64,000 nucleotides of DNA. Origin: Pseudomonas sp. FP2335. GTDB lineage: Bacteria > Pseudomonadota > Gammaproteobacteria > Pseudomonadales > Pseudomonadaceae. Where the stretch lies: NCBI RefSeq assembly GCF_030687535.1, contig NZ_CP117437.1:2563501-2627500 (forward strand). Reading direction: 5' to 3'. Numbering within the stretch: the stretch's first letter is position 1; every line of letters starts with the position of its first letter. Shown one piece after another: positions 56,195-64,000 of this stretch. The notes under the pieces are model-generated. The model saw only the letters and a program-made list of their open reading frames with translations. It did not search any database and was not told the DNA's origin. The position numbers and the translations under genes are program-made.

Positions 56195-56656
56195 TCAACT
56201 GCTCAGATCGAAATCTACATCCAAAACGAAAGCGTTACCGCTGGGGTTGGTGTCAGTGGTACCTCTCAACTGGCCACTGATTTTAATGATGCCTGCACTC
56301 AAGCTCAGGATGGTCAATGTTCCGGCGATGCAAGTTACCGTGTAATGTTCCGTGGGCGACTTGACTGCATACCATACTTTGACCTCGGTAAACTCCTGCT
56401 TGGACAAGTCGATAACGCTGCCTGTGCGAACATTGTCGGGCAGTTGGATATGTATTTCCTTAATGGTTACGGAGTTGTCCGCATGTCGTGCGTCAATGCT
56501 GTAGGTTGCCCGCTCGAAGTCATGTTTTAGTGTCAGTGTCTGAAAAATAACGGGTGACAAATTGATCTTTGCATCGAATTGCCCGGTGGCCATAAGGCGC
56601 TTTGGACGTAACAGCTTTTGTTGTGCGGGCGTTAAAGCTTGCTGTTGTGCGGACAT
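56195..56656 (-). CDS. hypothetical protein, beta-rich
   Basis: A 153-residue protein (MSAQQQALTPAQQKLLRPKR to FVLDVDFDLSS) with an alternating hydrophobic/polar pattern suggesting a beta-sandwich; no domain recognised and no signal peptide. GGAG lies nine bases before ATG 56656. The opposite strand is also open here (56141-56530) but starts inside a terminator and has poor composition; the minus frame has a better start and a shared terminator. The gene is less GC-rich than its neighbours. Confidence 0.6.
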   Translation of the reverse strand: MSAQQQALTPAQQKLLRPKRLMATGQFDAKINLSPVIFQTLTLKHDFERATYSIDARHADNSVTIKEIHIQLPDNVRTGSVIDLSKQEFTEVKVWYAVKSPTEHYTVTCIAGTLTILSLSAGIIKISGQLRGTTDTNPSGNAFVLDVDFDLSS

Positions 56657-56980
56657 GATAGCTTCTCCATCGCTGATGAATGTGCGTGTAACAGAGGTGT
56701 CAGCGGCTCTGTCATGAAGCATGAGATAGGAGAGTGTAGGCGCTGTAAACTGTCAACACTAACAGTATACGAATGCAACAGTGTATGAGCGCCTGAGAGT
56801 TCAACGACTCTTTGCTACAGAAGTACGTGTTAGCGGCTGCCTGCTGTTAAGGGATACATCTAAGTGGTGACGTTTTAATCAGCTTTTGTACTAATGGACT
56901 GTGTGTCAAGTGACAGCGCTGAACCAGACCGAGCCGCTTTTGCGGCGAATGTGCATTAATGGCTAGGGACGCTGTGCGAC

Positions 56981-57622
56981 TCAGCCAAACAGCCCCGCCG
57001 CGATATTGATCGAGAAACCGAGGATCGCGGTGTTGAACAGAAACCCGATCAAGGACTGCCCCAGCACTACCTTGCGCATGCCCCGCGTGGCCACACCCAC
57101 ATCCGAAGTTTGCACCGCCACGCCGATGGTGAACGAGAAGTACAGGAAGTCCCAGTAATTGGGCGTCGTCAGGCCTTCGGCAAAACGTAGCGCCGGTTCC
57201 TTGCCGTCCCAGGTGTAATACAGGCGGGCGTAATGCACGCTGAAAATCACCCCGATCAGCAACCACGAACCCATGACCGTCAAGCCAGTAAAACCGTAAT
57301 GCAGCAGACGTTCGGTGGTGGCCAGGTCCTTGCTGCCGACCAGTTCGAAAGTGATGGTCGCCAGGCTAGCGATAGCGGCAATGCACACCGTGAACAGCAC
57401 CAGCCCGGCGTTTTCATCTTCGATTTCGGCGATGCGTTTGACGTCCGGGGCCTTGGCGCGGATGGTCAGCCACAGCATCAGTATCAGGTAGGTCCAGACA
57501 CCGGCGTTCCAGCCGATGAGGGTTTTGCTGATGAGGCTGCCGGCGGGGACCAGGATGCCGACGGCAAGGCCGAGCAGGGCGGCGGCGGAGAGGCGAGGGT
57601 GGGTGCGGGCGAGGAAGGGCAT
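56981..57622 (-). CDS. DUF1345 integral membrane protein
   Basis: A 213-residue inner-membrane protein with five or six hydrophobic helices and the DUF1345 hallmarks [20 protein letters not shown] and [15 protein letters not shown]. The 325 bases before it up to the 153-residue gene start hold nothing recognised. Function unknown. Confidence 0.86.
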   Translation of the reverse strand: MPFLARTHPRLSAAALLGLAVGILVPAGSLISKTLIGWNAGVWTYLILMLWLTIRAKAPDVKRIAEIEDENAGLVLFTVCIAAIASLATITFELVGSKDLATTERLLHYGFTGLTVMGSWLLIGVIFSVHYARLYYTWDGKEPALRFAEGLTTPNYWDFLYFSFTIGVAVQTSDVGVATRGMRKVVLGQSLIGFLFNTAILGFSINIAAGLFG

Positions 57623-57688
57623 AGGGACTCACAGCTGACGGCGTGTGAGCAGACTGTACAGGAACGAGAATGCGGTAACTAACCCCCT

Positions 57689-57796
57689 GTGGGAGCGGGC
57701 TTGCTCGCGAAGGAGGTGTGTCAGTCAACTCATTCATTGGCTGACCCACCGCCTTCGCGAGCAAGCCCGCTCCCACACAAGCCCGCTCCCACAAGG
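57689..57796. repeat. REP pair plus a truncated third copy
   Basis: GTGGGAGCGGGCTTGCTCGC at the left and its inverse ending at 57778 form a hairpin of about 90 bases; a further inverse copy of 18 bases follows directly (57779-57796). It lies between the DUF1345 gene start and the RND permease stop. Confidence 0.92.
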
Positions 57797-57814
57797 GGAA
57801 CTGCGGTGTTGGGG

Positions 57815-60800
57815 CTATCGAGGCTTTTTCTTCACGAGTTTCATGACCACCACAAAGAACACCGGCACAAACACCACCGCCAGCGTCGCCGTGATCATCC
57901 CGCCAATCACCCCCGTACCAATCGCCTGCTGGCTCGCGGAGCTGGCCCCGGTGGCAATCGCCAGCGGCACCACGCCAAGGATGAACGCCAGCGAGGTCAT
58001 GATGATCGGCCGCAAACGCAGGCGCGCGGCCTTCAATGTCGCGCTGATCAAGTCTTCACCTTGGTCGTACAAGTCCTTGGCAAACTCGATGATCAAAATC
58101 GCGTTCTTCGCCGACAGGCCGATGATGGTGATCAAGCCCACTTTGAAAAACACATCGTTGGGCATGCCGCGCAAGGTCACTGCCAACACCGCGCCAAGCA
58201 CGCCCAGCGGCACCACCAGCAGTACCGACGTTGGAATCGACCAGCTTTCATACAGCGCCGCCAGGCACAAGAACACGATCAACAACGACAGGCCCAACAG
58301 CAACGGTGCCTGGGCGCCGGACAAACGTTCCTGCAACGACAGCCCGGTCCATTCCTGACCCAGGCCAGCGGGTAACTGGCTGACCAGTCGCTGGATTTCA
58401 TCCATCGCTTCGCCCGTACTGTGCCCTGGCGCCGCTTCACCGCTGATCGCAATTGCCGGGTAGCCGTTATACCGGGTCAACTGCGCCGGGCCTTGGGTCC
58501 ACTTGGCTTCGACAAATGCCGACAGCGGTACCATCTTGCCGGCGTTGTTGCGCACGTGGATCTTCATCACGTCTGCCACCTGGCTGCGCTGGTCGCCTTC
58601 GGCCTGCACCACCACGCGCTGCATGCGGCCCTGGTTGGGGAAGTCGTTGATATAGGCCGAGCCGATCGCCGACGACAACACATTGCCCACGTCCGCAAAG
58701 GACACGCCCAACGCATTGGCTTGCTTGCGGTCCACCACCAGTTGCACCTGCGGCGCCTCGGCCAGGGCGCTTTCGCGCACGTTGGCGAGGATCGGGCTTT
58801 TCTCGGCGGCCGCCAGCAACTCGGTACGCGCCGCCATCAAGGCCGCATGGCCGACGCCGCCACGGTCCTGCAAGCGGAATTCGAACCCGCTCGACGTACC
58901 CAGCCCATCCACCGGCGGCGGCAGGATCGCGTAGGCAATCGCATCCTTAAGTTCGCTGAAGGCCATGTTGGCGCGGTCGGCAATCGACGCCGCGGAGTCG
59001 TCGCTGCCGCGCTCGGACCAATCCTTGAGCGTGGTAAACGCCAGCGCCGCGTTCTGCCCCGAACCGGAGAAACTGAAGCCCATGATCATGGTGGTATCGC
59101 CCACCCCAGGCTCGCCGGTGTTATGCGCTTCGATCTGCTCGGCCACCTGCACCGTGCGGTTCTTGCTCGCGCCGGGCGGCAGCTGGATGTCGGTGATGGT
59201 GTAGCCCTGGTCCTCCACCGGCAGGAACGAGGAGGGCAGGCGCATAAACATCAGCCCCAGGCCCACCAGTAGTACGGCATAGATCAACAGGTAGCGGCCG
59301 CTGCGTTTGAGGGCATAGGCCACCCAGCCTTCGTAGCGGTCGGTGAGCTGTTCAAAACGCCGGTTGAACCAGCCGAAAAAGCCGCCCTTGGCGTGGTGTT
59401 CATCCTTGGCAATCGGTTTGAGCAAGGTGGCGCACAGCGCCGGCGTCAAGGTCAGGGCGAGGAACGCCGAGAACAGGATCGAGGTGGCCATCGACAGCGA
59501 GAACTGCTGATAGATCACCCCCACCGAACCGGCCATGAACGCCATCGGCAGGAACACCGCCACCAGCACCAGGGTGATGCCGACAATGGCCCCGGTGATC
59601 TGGCCCATGGCTTTACGCGTGGCTTCCTTGGGCGACAGGCCTTCGGTGACCATGATCCGCTCGACGTTCTCCACCACCACGATTGCATCGTCCACCAGGA
59701 TGCCGATCGCTAGCACCATGCCAAACATGGTCAGCACGTTGATCGAGAACCCCAGCAGCAACATGGTGGCAAAGGTGCCCATCAACGCAATCGGCACCAC
59801 CAGTGTCGGGATCAGCGTGTAGCGCACGTTCTGCAAGAACAGGAACATCACCGCAAACACCAGCGCCATGGCCTCGAGCAAGGTGTAGACCACCTTGGTG
59901 ATCGAGACTTTGACGAACGGCGAGGTGTCGTACGGAATCTTGTACTCCACGTTCGCCGGGAAGTAGCGCGACAGCTCATCCATCTTTGCCCGCACCAGGG
60001 TCGCGGTGTTCAACGCGTTGGCGCCCGGCGCCAGTTGCACGCTGACGGCGGTGGACGGCTTGCCGTTCAGGCGCGTGGAGAACTGGTATTCCTGGCTGCC
60101 GATTTCCACCCGTGCCACATCGCCGATGCGCACGGTAGAACCGTCGGGGTTGGCCTTGAGCACGATGTCGGCGAATTCTGCCGGTGTCGACAGCTGGCCC
60201 TTGACCAGGATCGCAGCCGTGATTTCCTGGGTGTTTGTACCCGGCAGATCACCGATGCTGCCCGCTGAAACCTGGGCGTTCTGCGCGCTGATCGCCGCAT
60301 TCACATCGGCGGGCGTGAGGTTGAAACCGATCAGCTTCTGCGGGTCGACCCAGATACGCATCGCGCGTTCGGCGCCGTACAGCTGGGCCTTGCCCACACC
60401 GTCCAGGCGCTTGAGCTCGTTCATCACGTTGCGCGCCAGGTAATCGCTGAGCGCCACGTCATCAAGCTTGCCGTCGTTAGACGTGAGGGTCACCAACAGC
60501 AGGAAGCCGGCGGAGACTTTCTCCACCTGCAAACCCTGCTGGGTCACGGCTTGCGGCAAGCGCGGCTCTACCGCTTTGAGGCGGTTTTGCACATCGACCT
60601 GAGCCATTTCCGGGTTGGTGCCCGGCTGGAAGGTGGCGGTGATGGTGGCCGAACCGAGGCTGCTCTGGGACTCGAAATACAGCAGGTGATCGGCGCCGTT
60701 GAGCTCCTGCTCGATCAGGCTGACCACGCTTTGATCCAGGGTCTGCGCCGAGGCGCCGGGGTACACCGCGTAGATTTCCACCTTGGGCGGCGCGACGTTG

Positions 60801-60907
60801 GGGTACTGCGCCACCGGCAACTGCGGGATCGCCAGCAAACCGGCGAGCAGGATGAACAGGGCGACCACCCAGGCGAAGATCGGGCGGTCAATAAAGAACT
60901 GCGGCAT
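57815..60907 (-). CDS. RND multidrug efflux permease (HAE1 family)
   Basis: A 1,030-residue inner-membrane proton/drug antiporter of the AcrB/MexB class. It begins MPQFFIDRPIFAWVVALFIL; helix 4 carries the proton-relay Asp pair in GILVDDAIVVVENVERIM, and PSSFLPVEDQGYTITDIQLP is the classic post-TM7 motif. It works with the adaptor encoded immediately upstream. No outer-membrane factor gene is adjacent, so it probably borrows an OprM- or TolC-like channel. The specific pump name cannot be fixed by sequence reading alone. Confidence 0.94.
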   Translation of the reverse strand: MPQFFIDRPIFAWVVALFILLAGLLAIPQLPVAQYPNVAPPKVEIYAVYPGASAQTLDQSVVSLIEQELNGADHLLYFESQSSLGSATITATFQPGTNPEMAQVDVQNRLKAVEPRLPQAVTQQGLQVEKVSAGFLLLVTLTSNDGKLDDVALSDYLARNVMNELKRLDGVGKAQLYGAERAMRIWVDPQKLIGFNLTPADVNAAISAQNAQVSAGSIGDLPGTNTQEITAAILVKGQLSTPAEFADIVLKANPDGSTVRIGDVARVEIGSQEYQFSTRLNGKPSTAVSVQLAPGANALNTATLVRAKMDELSRYFPANVEYKIPYDTSPFVKVSITKVVYTLLEAMALVFAVMFLFLQNVRYTLIPTLVVPIALMGTFATMLLLGFSINVLTMFGMVLAIGILVDDAIVVVENVERIMVTEGLSPKEATRKAMGQITGAIVGITLVLVAVFLPMAFMAGSVGVIYQQFSLSMATSILFSAFLALTLTPALCATLLKPIAKDEHHAKGGFFGWFNRRFEQLTDRYEGWVAYALKRSGRYLLIYAVLLVGLGLMFMRLPSSFLPVEDQGYTITDIQLPPGASKNRTVQVAEQIEAHNTGEPGVGDTTMIMGFSFSGSGQNAALAFTTLKDWSERGSDDSAASIADRANMAFSELKDAIAYAILPPPVDGLGTSSGFEFRLQDRGGVGHAALMAARTELLAAAEKSPILANVRESALAEAPQVQLVVDRKQANALGVSFADVGNVLSSAIGSAYINDFPNQGRMQRVVVQAEGDQRSQVADVMKIHVRNNAGKMVPLSAFVEAKWTQGPAQLTRYNGYPAIAISGEAAPGHSTGEAMDEIQRLVSQLPAGLGQEWTGLSLQERLSGAQAPLLLGLSLLIVFLCLAALYESWSIPTSVLLVVPLGVLGAVLAVTLRGMPNDVFFKVGLITIIGLSAKNAILIIEFAKDLYDQGEDLISATLKAARLRLRPIIMTSLAFILGVVPLAIATGASSASQQAIGTGVIGGMITATLAVVFVPVFFVVVMKLVKKKPR

Positions 60908-60913
60908 GTCGGA

Positions 60914-62068
60914 TTATTCCTTTGCGAGCTGGCCGGAGGTTGGGCTGTCGTCCACCTCGACTTTTTCCCCGGGGCGGGCGTGTTGCAGGCCTTCGACGAT
61001 GATGCGGTCACCGGGCTTGAGGCCGTGGCTGACCACCCAGCGATCGTTGATCACCGCACCCAGCTCCACGGGTTGCTGGCTGACGGTCTGCTCGGCGTCC
61101 AATAGCAACACCATGGGGATGCCTGCGCTGTCACGGGTGATGGCGCGTTGCGGAACGCTGATGCCTTGGCTGTCGACGGCCTGCTCCAGGCGCACCCGCA
61201 CAAAGCTGCCGGGCAACAGGTCGAGGTCCGGGTTGGGGAACTCGCTGCGCAGGATGATCTGGCCGGTGCCGGGGTCGACGCTGATCTCGGCGAACAGCAA
61301 CTTGCCTGGCAACGGGTAGAGGCTGCCATCGTCCTGGATCAGCGTGGCCTTGGCCTGGTCCTGGCCAACCTGCTTCAAGCTGCCGGCACGGAAGGCGCGG
61401 CGCAGATCATTCAGCTCACGGGTGGATTGGGTCAGGTCGGCGTGGATCGGGTCCAACTGCTGGATGATCGCCAGCGGCGTGGCTTCGTTCTGGCCCACCA
61501 GGGCGCCTTCGGTGACCAGCGCCCGGCCGATACGCCCGGAAATCGGCGCGGTCACGGTGGCGTAGCCCAGGTTCAACCTGGCGCGCTCGACGGCGGCCTT
61601 GTTGGCGGCGACTTCGGCGTTGGTCTGGCGCACGGCGGCGCGGGCGTTGTCGTAGTCCTGGCCGCTGATGGCGTTGCCTTCCACCAATTGGCTGTAGCGC
61701 TGCTCCTGCAGGCGCGCCTTGAAGGCGTCTGCCTCGGCCTTGCTCAAGTTGGCCAGGGCACTGTCGAGGTCGGCCTTGAACGGGGCCGGGTCGATACGGA
61801 ACAGCACGTCGCCCTGTTTGACGTCATGGCCTTCCTTGAACACCCGCTGCATCACCACGCCGGCGACCCGTGCGCGCACTTCAGCGATGCGCGGCGCGGC
61901 AATGCGCCCGCTCAGCTCGCTGCTGATCGACAGGGGCTTGGCTTCCAGGGTTTCGATGCGCACTTTGGCCAGGGGCATTTGCGGCGCTTGGGCGCCAGAG
62001 TCGCCACACGCGCTCAGGGCCAGGGTGAGGGCCAGCAGGCAAAATGGCGCAAACAGATTCTTCGACAT
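60914..62068 (-). CDS. RND efflux periplasmic adaptor (membrane fusion protein), lipoprotein
   Basis: A 384-residue periplasmic adaptor: signal peptide with lipobox LALSAC, then the lipoyl/hairpin region (GRIAAPRIAEVRARVAGVVM, coiled-coil of about 70 residues, RLNLGYATVTAPISGRIGRA) and the C-terminal beta-barrel and proximal domains. Stop lies six bases before the permease ATG, one operon. ATG 62068 gives the lipoprotein signal; the frame extends to 62107. Confidence 0.94.
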   Translation of the reverse strand: MSKNLFAPFCLLALTLALSACGDSGAQAPQMPLAKVRIETLEAKPLSISSELSGRIAAPRIAEVRARVAGVVMQRVFKEGHDVKQGDVLFRIDPAPFKADLDSALANLSKAEADAFKARLQEQRYSQLVEGNAISGQDYDNARAAVRQTNAEVAANKAAVERARLNLGYATVTAPISGRIGRALVTEGALVGQNEATPLAIIQQLDPIHADLTQSTRELNDLRRAFRAGSLKQVGQDQAKATLIQDDGSLYPLPGKLLFAEISVDPGTGQIILRSEFPNPDLDLLPGSFVRVRLEQAVDSQGISVPQRAITRDSAGIPMVLLLDAEQTVSQQPVELGAVINDRWVVSHGLKPGDRIIVEGLQHARPGEKVEVDDSPTSGQLAKE

Positions 62069-62224
62069 GCTCTTATCCCAATAATGAGAGGTGCATCCTA
62101 AGGTCACGGGTGGGGGAGTGCTGTGAAGCTATGTAGGGGGTGTGTGAAGAAATGTAAGGTGCCGCCCATAGTCGGCAGAGGACGTATATCCTTGCACAAT
62201 CCTGCAAACACCAAAGATCGAATA

Positions 62225-62316
62225 ATGTGGGAGCGGGCTTGCTCGCGAATGCGGTGGGTCAGTCACCTGATGAGTTGGCTGGCCCACCGCATTCGCGAGC
62301 AAGCCCGCTCCCACAT
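62225..62316. repeat. REP pair between the efflux pump and the two-component system
   Basis: ATGTGGGAGCGGGCTTGCTC and its exact inverse flank about 50 bases, including a second inverted stem (GCGGTGGG and CCCACCGC). Same REP family as at 57.7 kb. Confidence 0.92.
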
Positions 62317-62358
62317 TGGATTTGTGTATGACTTTTAACCGTATCTACTGGAAACACC

Positions 62359-63060
62359 ATGCCCAACATCCTCCTGGTGGAAGACGACGCCGCACTTTCC
62401 GAGCTGATTGCCAGCTACCTGGAACGCAATGGCTACCACGTCAGTGTGCTCAGCCGTGGCGATCATGTCCGTGAACGCGCACGCCTGAACCCGCCGGACC
62501 TGGTGATCCTCGACCTGATGCTGCCCGGCCTCGACGGCCTGCAAGTGTGCCGCCTGCTGCGCGCCGACTCGGCGGGCCTGCCGATCCTGATGCTGACCGC
62601 CCGCGACGACAGCCACGATCAGGTGCTGGGCCTGGAAATGGGCGCCGACGACTACGTCACCAAACCCTGCGAACCTCGCGTGCTGCTGGCCCGCGTGCGC
62701 ACCTTGCTGCGCCGCAGCAGCCTGTCCGAGCCGCAGGTGGCCAACGACCAGATCATCATGGGCAACCTGTGCATCGATCTGTCGGAGCGCACCGTGACCT
62801 GGCGCGAACAGGTGGTGGAGCTGTCCAGCGGCGAATACAACCTGCTGGTGGTGCTGGCCCGGCATGCCGGTGAAGTGCTCAGCCGCGACCAGATCCTGCA
62901 ACGCCTGCGCGGCATCGAGTTCAACGGCACCGACCGCTCGGTGGACGTGGCTATCTCCAAGCTGCGCCGCAAGTTCGACGACCACGCCGGCGAAGCCCGC
63001 AAGATCAAGACGGTGTGGGGCAAGGGCTACCTGTTCAGCCGTTCCGAGTGGGAATGCTAA
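62359..63060 (+). CDS. OmpR-family response regulator, RstA-like
   Basis: A 233-residue response regulator: receiver with acidic pair EDD (8-10), phosphoacceptor Asp52 (LVILDLMLPG) and Lys in DDYVTKPCEP; winged-helix DNA-binding domain with GIEFNGTDRSVDVAISKLRR. The sequence resembles RstA more than PhoB or OmpR. Followed three bases later by the kinase gene. Divergent from the efflux operon, so it may regulate that pump. Confidence 0.92.
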   Translation: MPNILLVEDDAALSELIASYLERNGYHVSVLSRGDHVRERARLNPPDLVILDLMLPGLDGLQVCRLLRADSAGLPILMLTARDDSHDQVLGLEMGADDYVTKPCEPRVLLARVRTLLRRSSLSEPQVANDQIIMGNLCIDLSERTVTWREQVVELSSGEYNLLVVLARHAGEVLSRDQILQRLRGIEFNGTDRSVDVAISKLRRKFDDHAGEARKIKTVWGKGYLFSRSEWEC

Positions 63061-63063
63061 GCG

Positions 63064-64000
63064 ATGTTTCGTGTACTCCTCAGGCTGTACCTGATCATCA
63101 TCGTCACCTACAGCGCAGCGACGTTCCTGATTCCCAAGCTGGTGATCCAACTGTTCGAACACCGCTACATGGACTACAACGTCGAGCAGTCGCGGGGCAT
63201 GCAGAAGCTGATCGTCAAGCAATACCTGCGCGCGCCGGTGGAGCGCTGGTCCCAGGTCACTGAACACCTCAACGCCGATTTCGCGCCGCTCAAAGTGCAA
63301 TTGCTGTTGCGCCAGGACGCCAGCTACACACCAGAAGAAGAGCAACAACTGGCGGCCGGCAAACCGGTGATCCGCCTGGGCGAATGGGGTTGGATGGAGG
63401 ACATCAGTTCGCCGATCAACCAACAGTTCGTGGTCAAGCTGACCATCCCGCCCGACCCACTGGACATGAACCTGCTGTATTGGTCGATGAACGTGCTGAT
63501 CGGCGCCGCGCTGCTGGCGTGCCTGCTGGTCTGGCTGCGCCCGCACTGGCGAGACCTGGAGCGCCTGAAAAGCACTGCCGCACAACTGGGGCGGGGCAAT
63601 TTGGCGGAGCGTACGCGGATTCCATCAAGCTCCAACATCGGCAGCCTCGCGGCGGTGTTCGACACCATGGCCGATGACATCGAGCACCTGCTCAACCAGC
63701 AACGCGATTTGCTCAACGCCGTCTCCCATGAACTGCGCACACCGCTCACGCGCCTGGATTTCGGCCTGGCCCTGGCGCTGTCCGATGACTTGCCCGAGGC
63801 CAGCCGCGCACGCCTGCAAAGCCTGGTGGCGCATATCCGCGAGCTGGATGAACTGGTGCTGGAACTGCTTTCCTACAGCCGCCTGCAAAACCCGGCGCAG
63901 TTGCCGGAGCGGGTCGACGTGGTGCTCGATGAGTTTATCGACAGCGTGCTCGGCAGCGTCGATGACGAACTGGAGAATCCCGACATCGTCATCGATGTGG
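63064..64000 (+). CDS. sensor histidine kinase, RstB-like (partial, runs off the window)
   Basis: At least 312 residues, open to the window end. N-terminal membrane helix (VLLRLYLIIIVTYSAATFL), a periplasmic domain of about 115 residues, a second helix near 140-157, HAMP, and the dimerisation H-box NAVSHELRTPLTRLDFGL with His222. The ATPase domain is beyond the edge. It pairs with the upstream regulator. Confidence 0.9.
   Translation, partial: MFRVLLRLYLIIIVTYSAATFLIPKLVIQLFEHRYMDYNVEQSRGMQKLIVKQYLRAPVERWSQVTEHLNADFAPLKVQLLLRQDASYTPEEEQQLAAGKPVIRLGEWGWMEDISSPINQQFVVKLTIPPDPLDMNLLYWSMNVLIGAALLACLLVWLRPHWRDLERLKSTAAQLGRGNLAERTRIPSSSNIGSLAAVFDTMADDIEHLLNQQRDLLNAVSHELRTPLTRLDFGLALALSDDLPEASRARLQSLVAHIRELDELVLELLSYSRLQNPAQLPERVDVVLDEFIDSVLGSVDDELENPDIVIDV

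Noticed and set aside
56141..56530. 129-codon plus-strand frame opposite the 153-residue hypothetical gene
   Set aside because: It begins inside the autotransporter terminator and lacks a ribosome binding site; the minus frame has better signals, though both remain unproven.
57689..57796. Repeated hairpins considered as CRISPR
   Set aside because: There are only two or three copies, in inverted orientation, without regular spacers, matching REP elements.

Overview
The window is a chromosomal segment of a Pseudomonas, most likely of the P. fluorescens group. The grounds are a complete fap functional-amyloid operon, a kguE-kguK-kguT-kguD/ptxS 2-ketogluconate cluster, a gnd-zwf pair, and several REP-type hairpins built on GTGGGAGCGGGCTTGC. 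GC content is high almost throughout; only the first 4 kb has a clearly AT-rich island. The species call is inference from gene content, not from a marker gene. No tRNA, rRNA, CRISPR array, prophage or intact insertion sequence was seen.

Layout. 1-4.0 kb: a modular cell-wall hydrolase of the polymorphic-effector kind (degenerate M23 lobe, SH3-like repeats, EF-hand, GH19/lysozyme-like end), a secreted putative immunity protein and a remnant of another gene. 4.0-13.4 kb: housekeeping genes (DUF1853, nadK, metallophosphoesterase, rhomboid protease, YeaC-like, DUF2797, pepN, zapE, GNAT). 13.5-18.3 kb: a small secreted protein, a Fur-controlled FhuE-like TonB receptor, a phosphoethanolamine transferase and a 58-aa coiled-coil protein. 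18.6-21.9 kb: gnd-zwf-HAD phosphatase operon. 22.0-23.3 kb: a broken toxin-like gene. 23.9-30.1 kb: a sigma-54 activator facing the six-gene fap operon (fapA to fapF, minus strand), which has a good sigma-54 promoter in front of fapA and a hairpin terminator after fapC. 30.4-37 kb: an orphan FecR regulator, a PepSY protein and a 1,714-residue toxin-like protein with a C-terminal HExxH zincin motif. 37.1-44.7 kb: DpkA-like reductase, ElaB/YqjD-like protein, LysR/nitrilase pair, WHy lipoprotein, NCS2 permease and a chemoreceptor. 44.8-49.9 kb: kgu operon and its repressor PtxS, with two perfect copies of the operator TGAAACCGGTTTCA. 50.2-56.7 kb: two tandem Ig-like paralogues of unknown function, an autotransporter and a hypothetical protein. 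57-64 kb: DUF1345 protein, an RND efflux pump (permease plus adaptor, no outer-membrane channel gene) and an RstAB-like two-component system cut off by the window end.

How parts connect. The kgu products bring 2-ketogluconate in and convert it to 6-phosphogluconate, which is also the substrate of gnd and the downstream product of zwf. The fap operon, the sigma-54 promoter and the activator next to it form a plausible self-contained amyloid module. Surface and secreted functions are over-represented: amyloid, autotransporter, TonB receptor, cell-wall hydrolase and two large toxin-like loci, one of them dead. The least explained loci are the tandem Ig-like proteins (50.2-53.6 kb), the giant zincin toxin (31.8-36.9 kb) and the orphan FecR.
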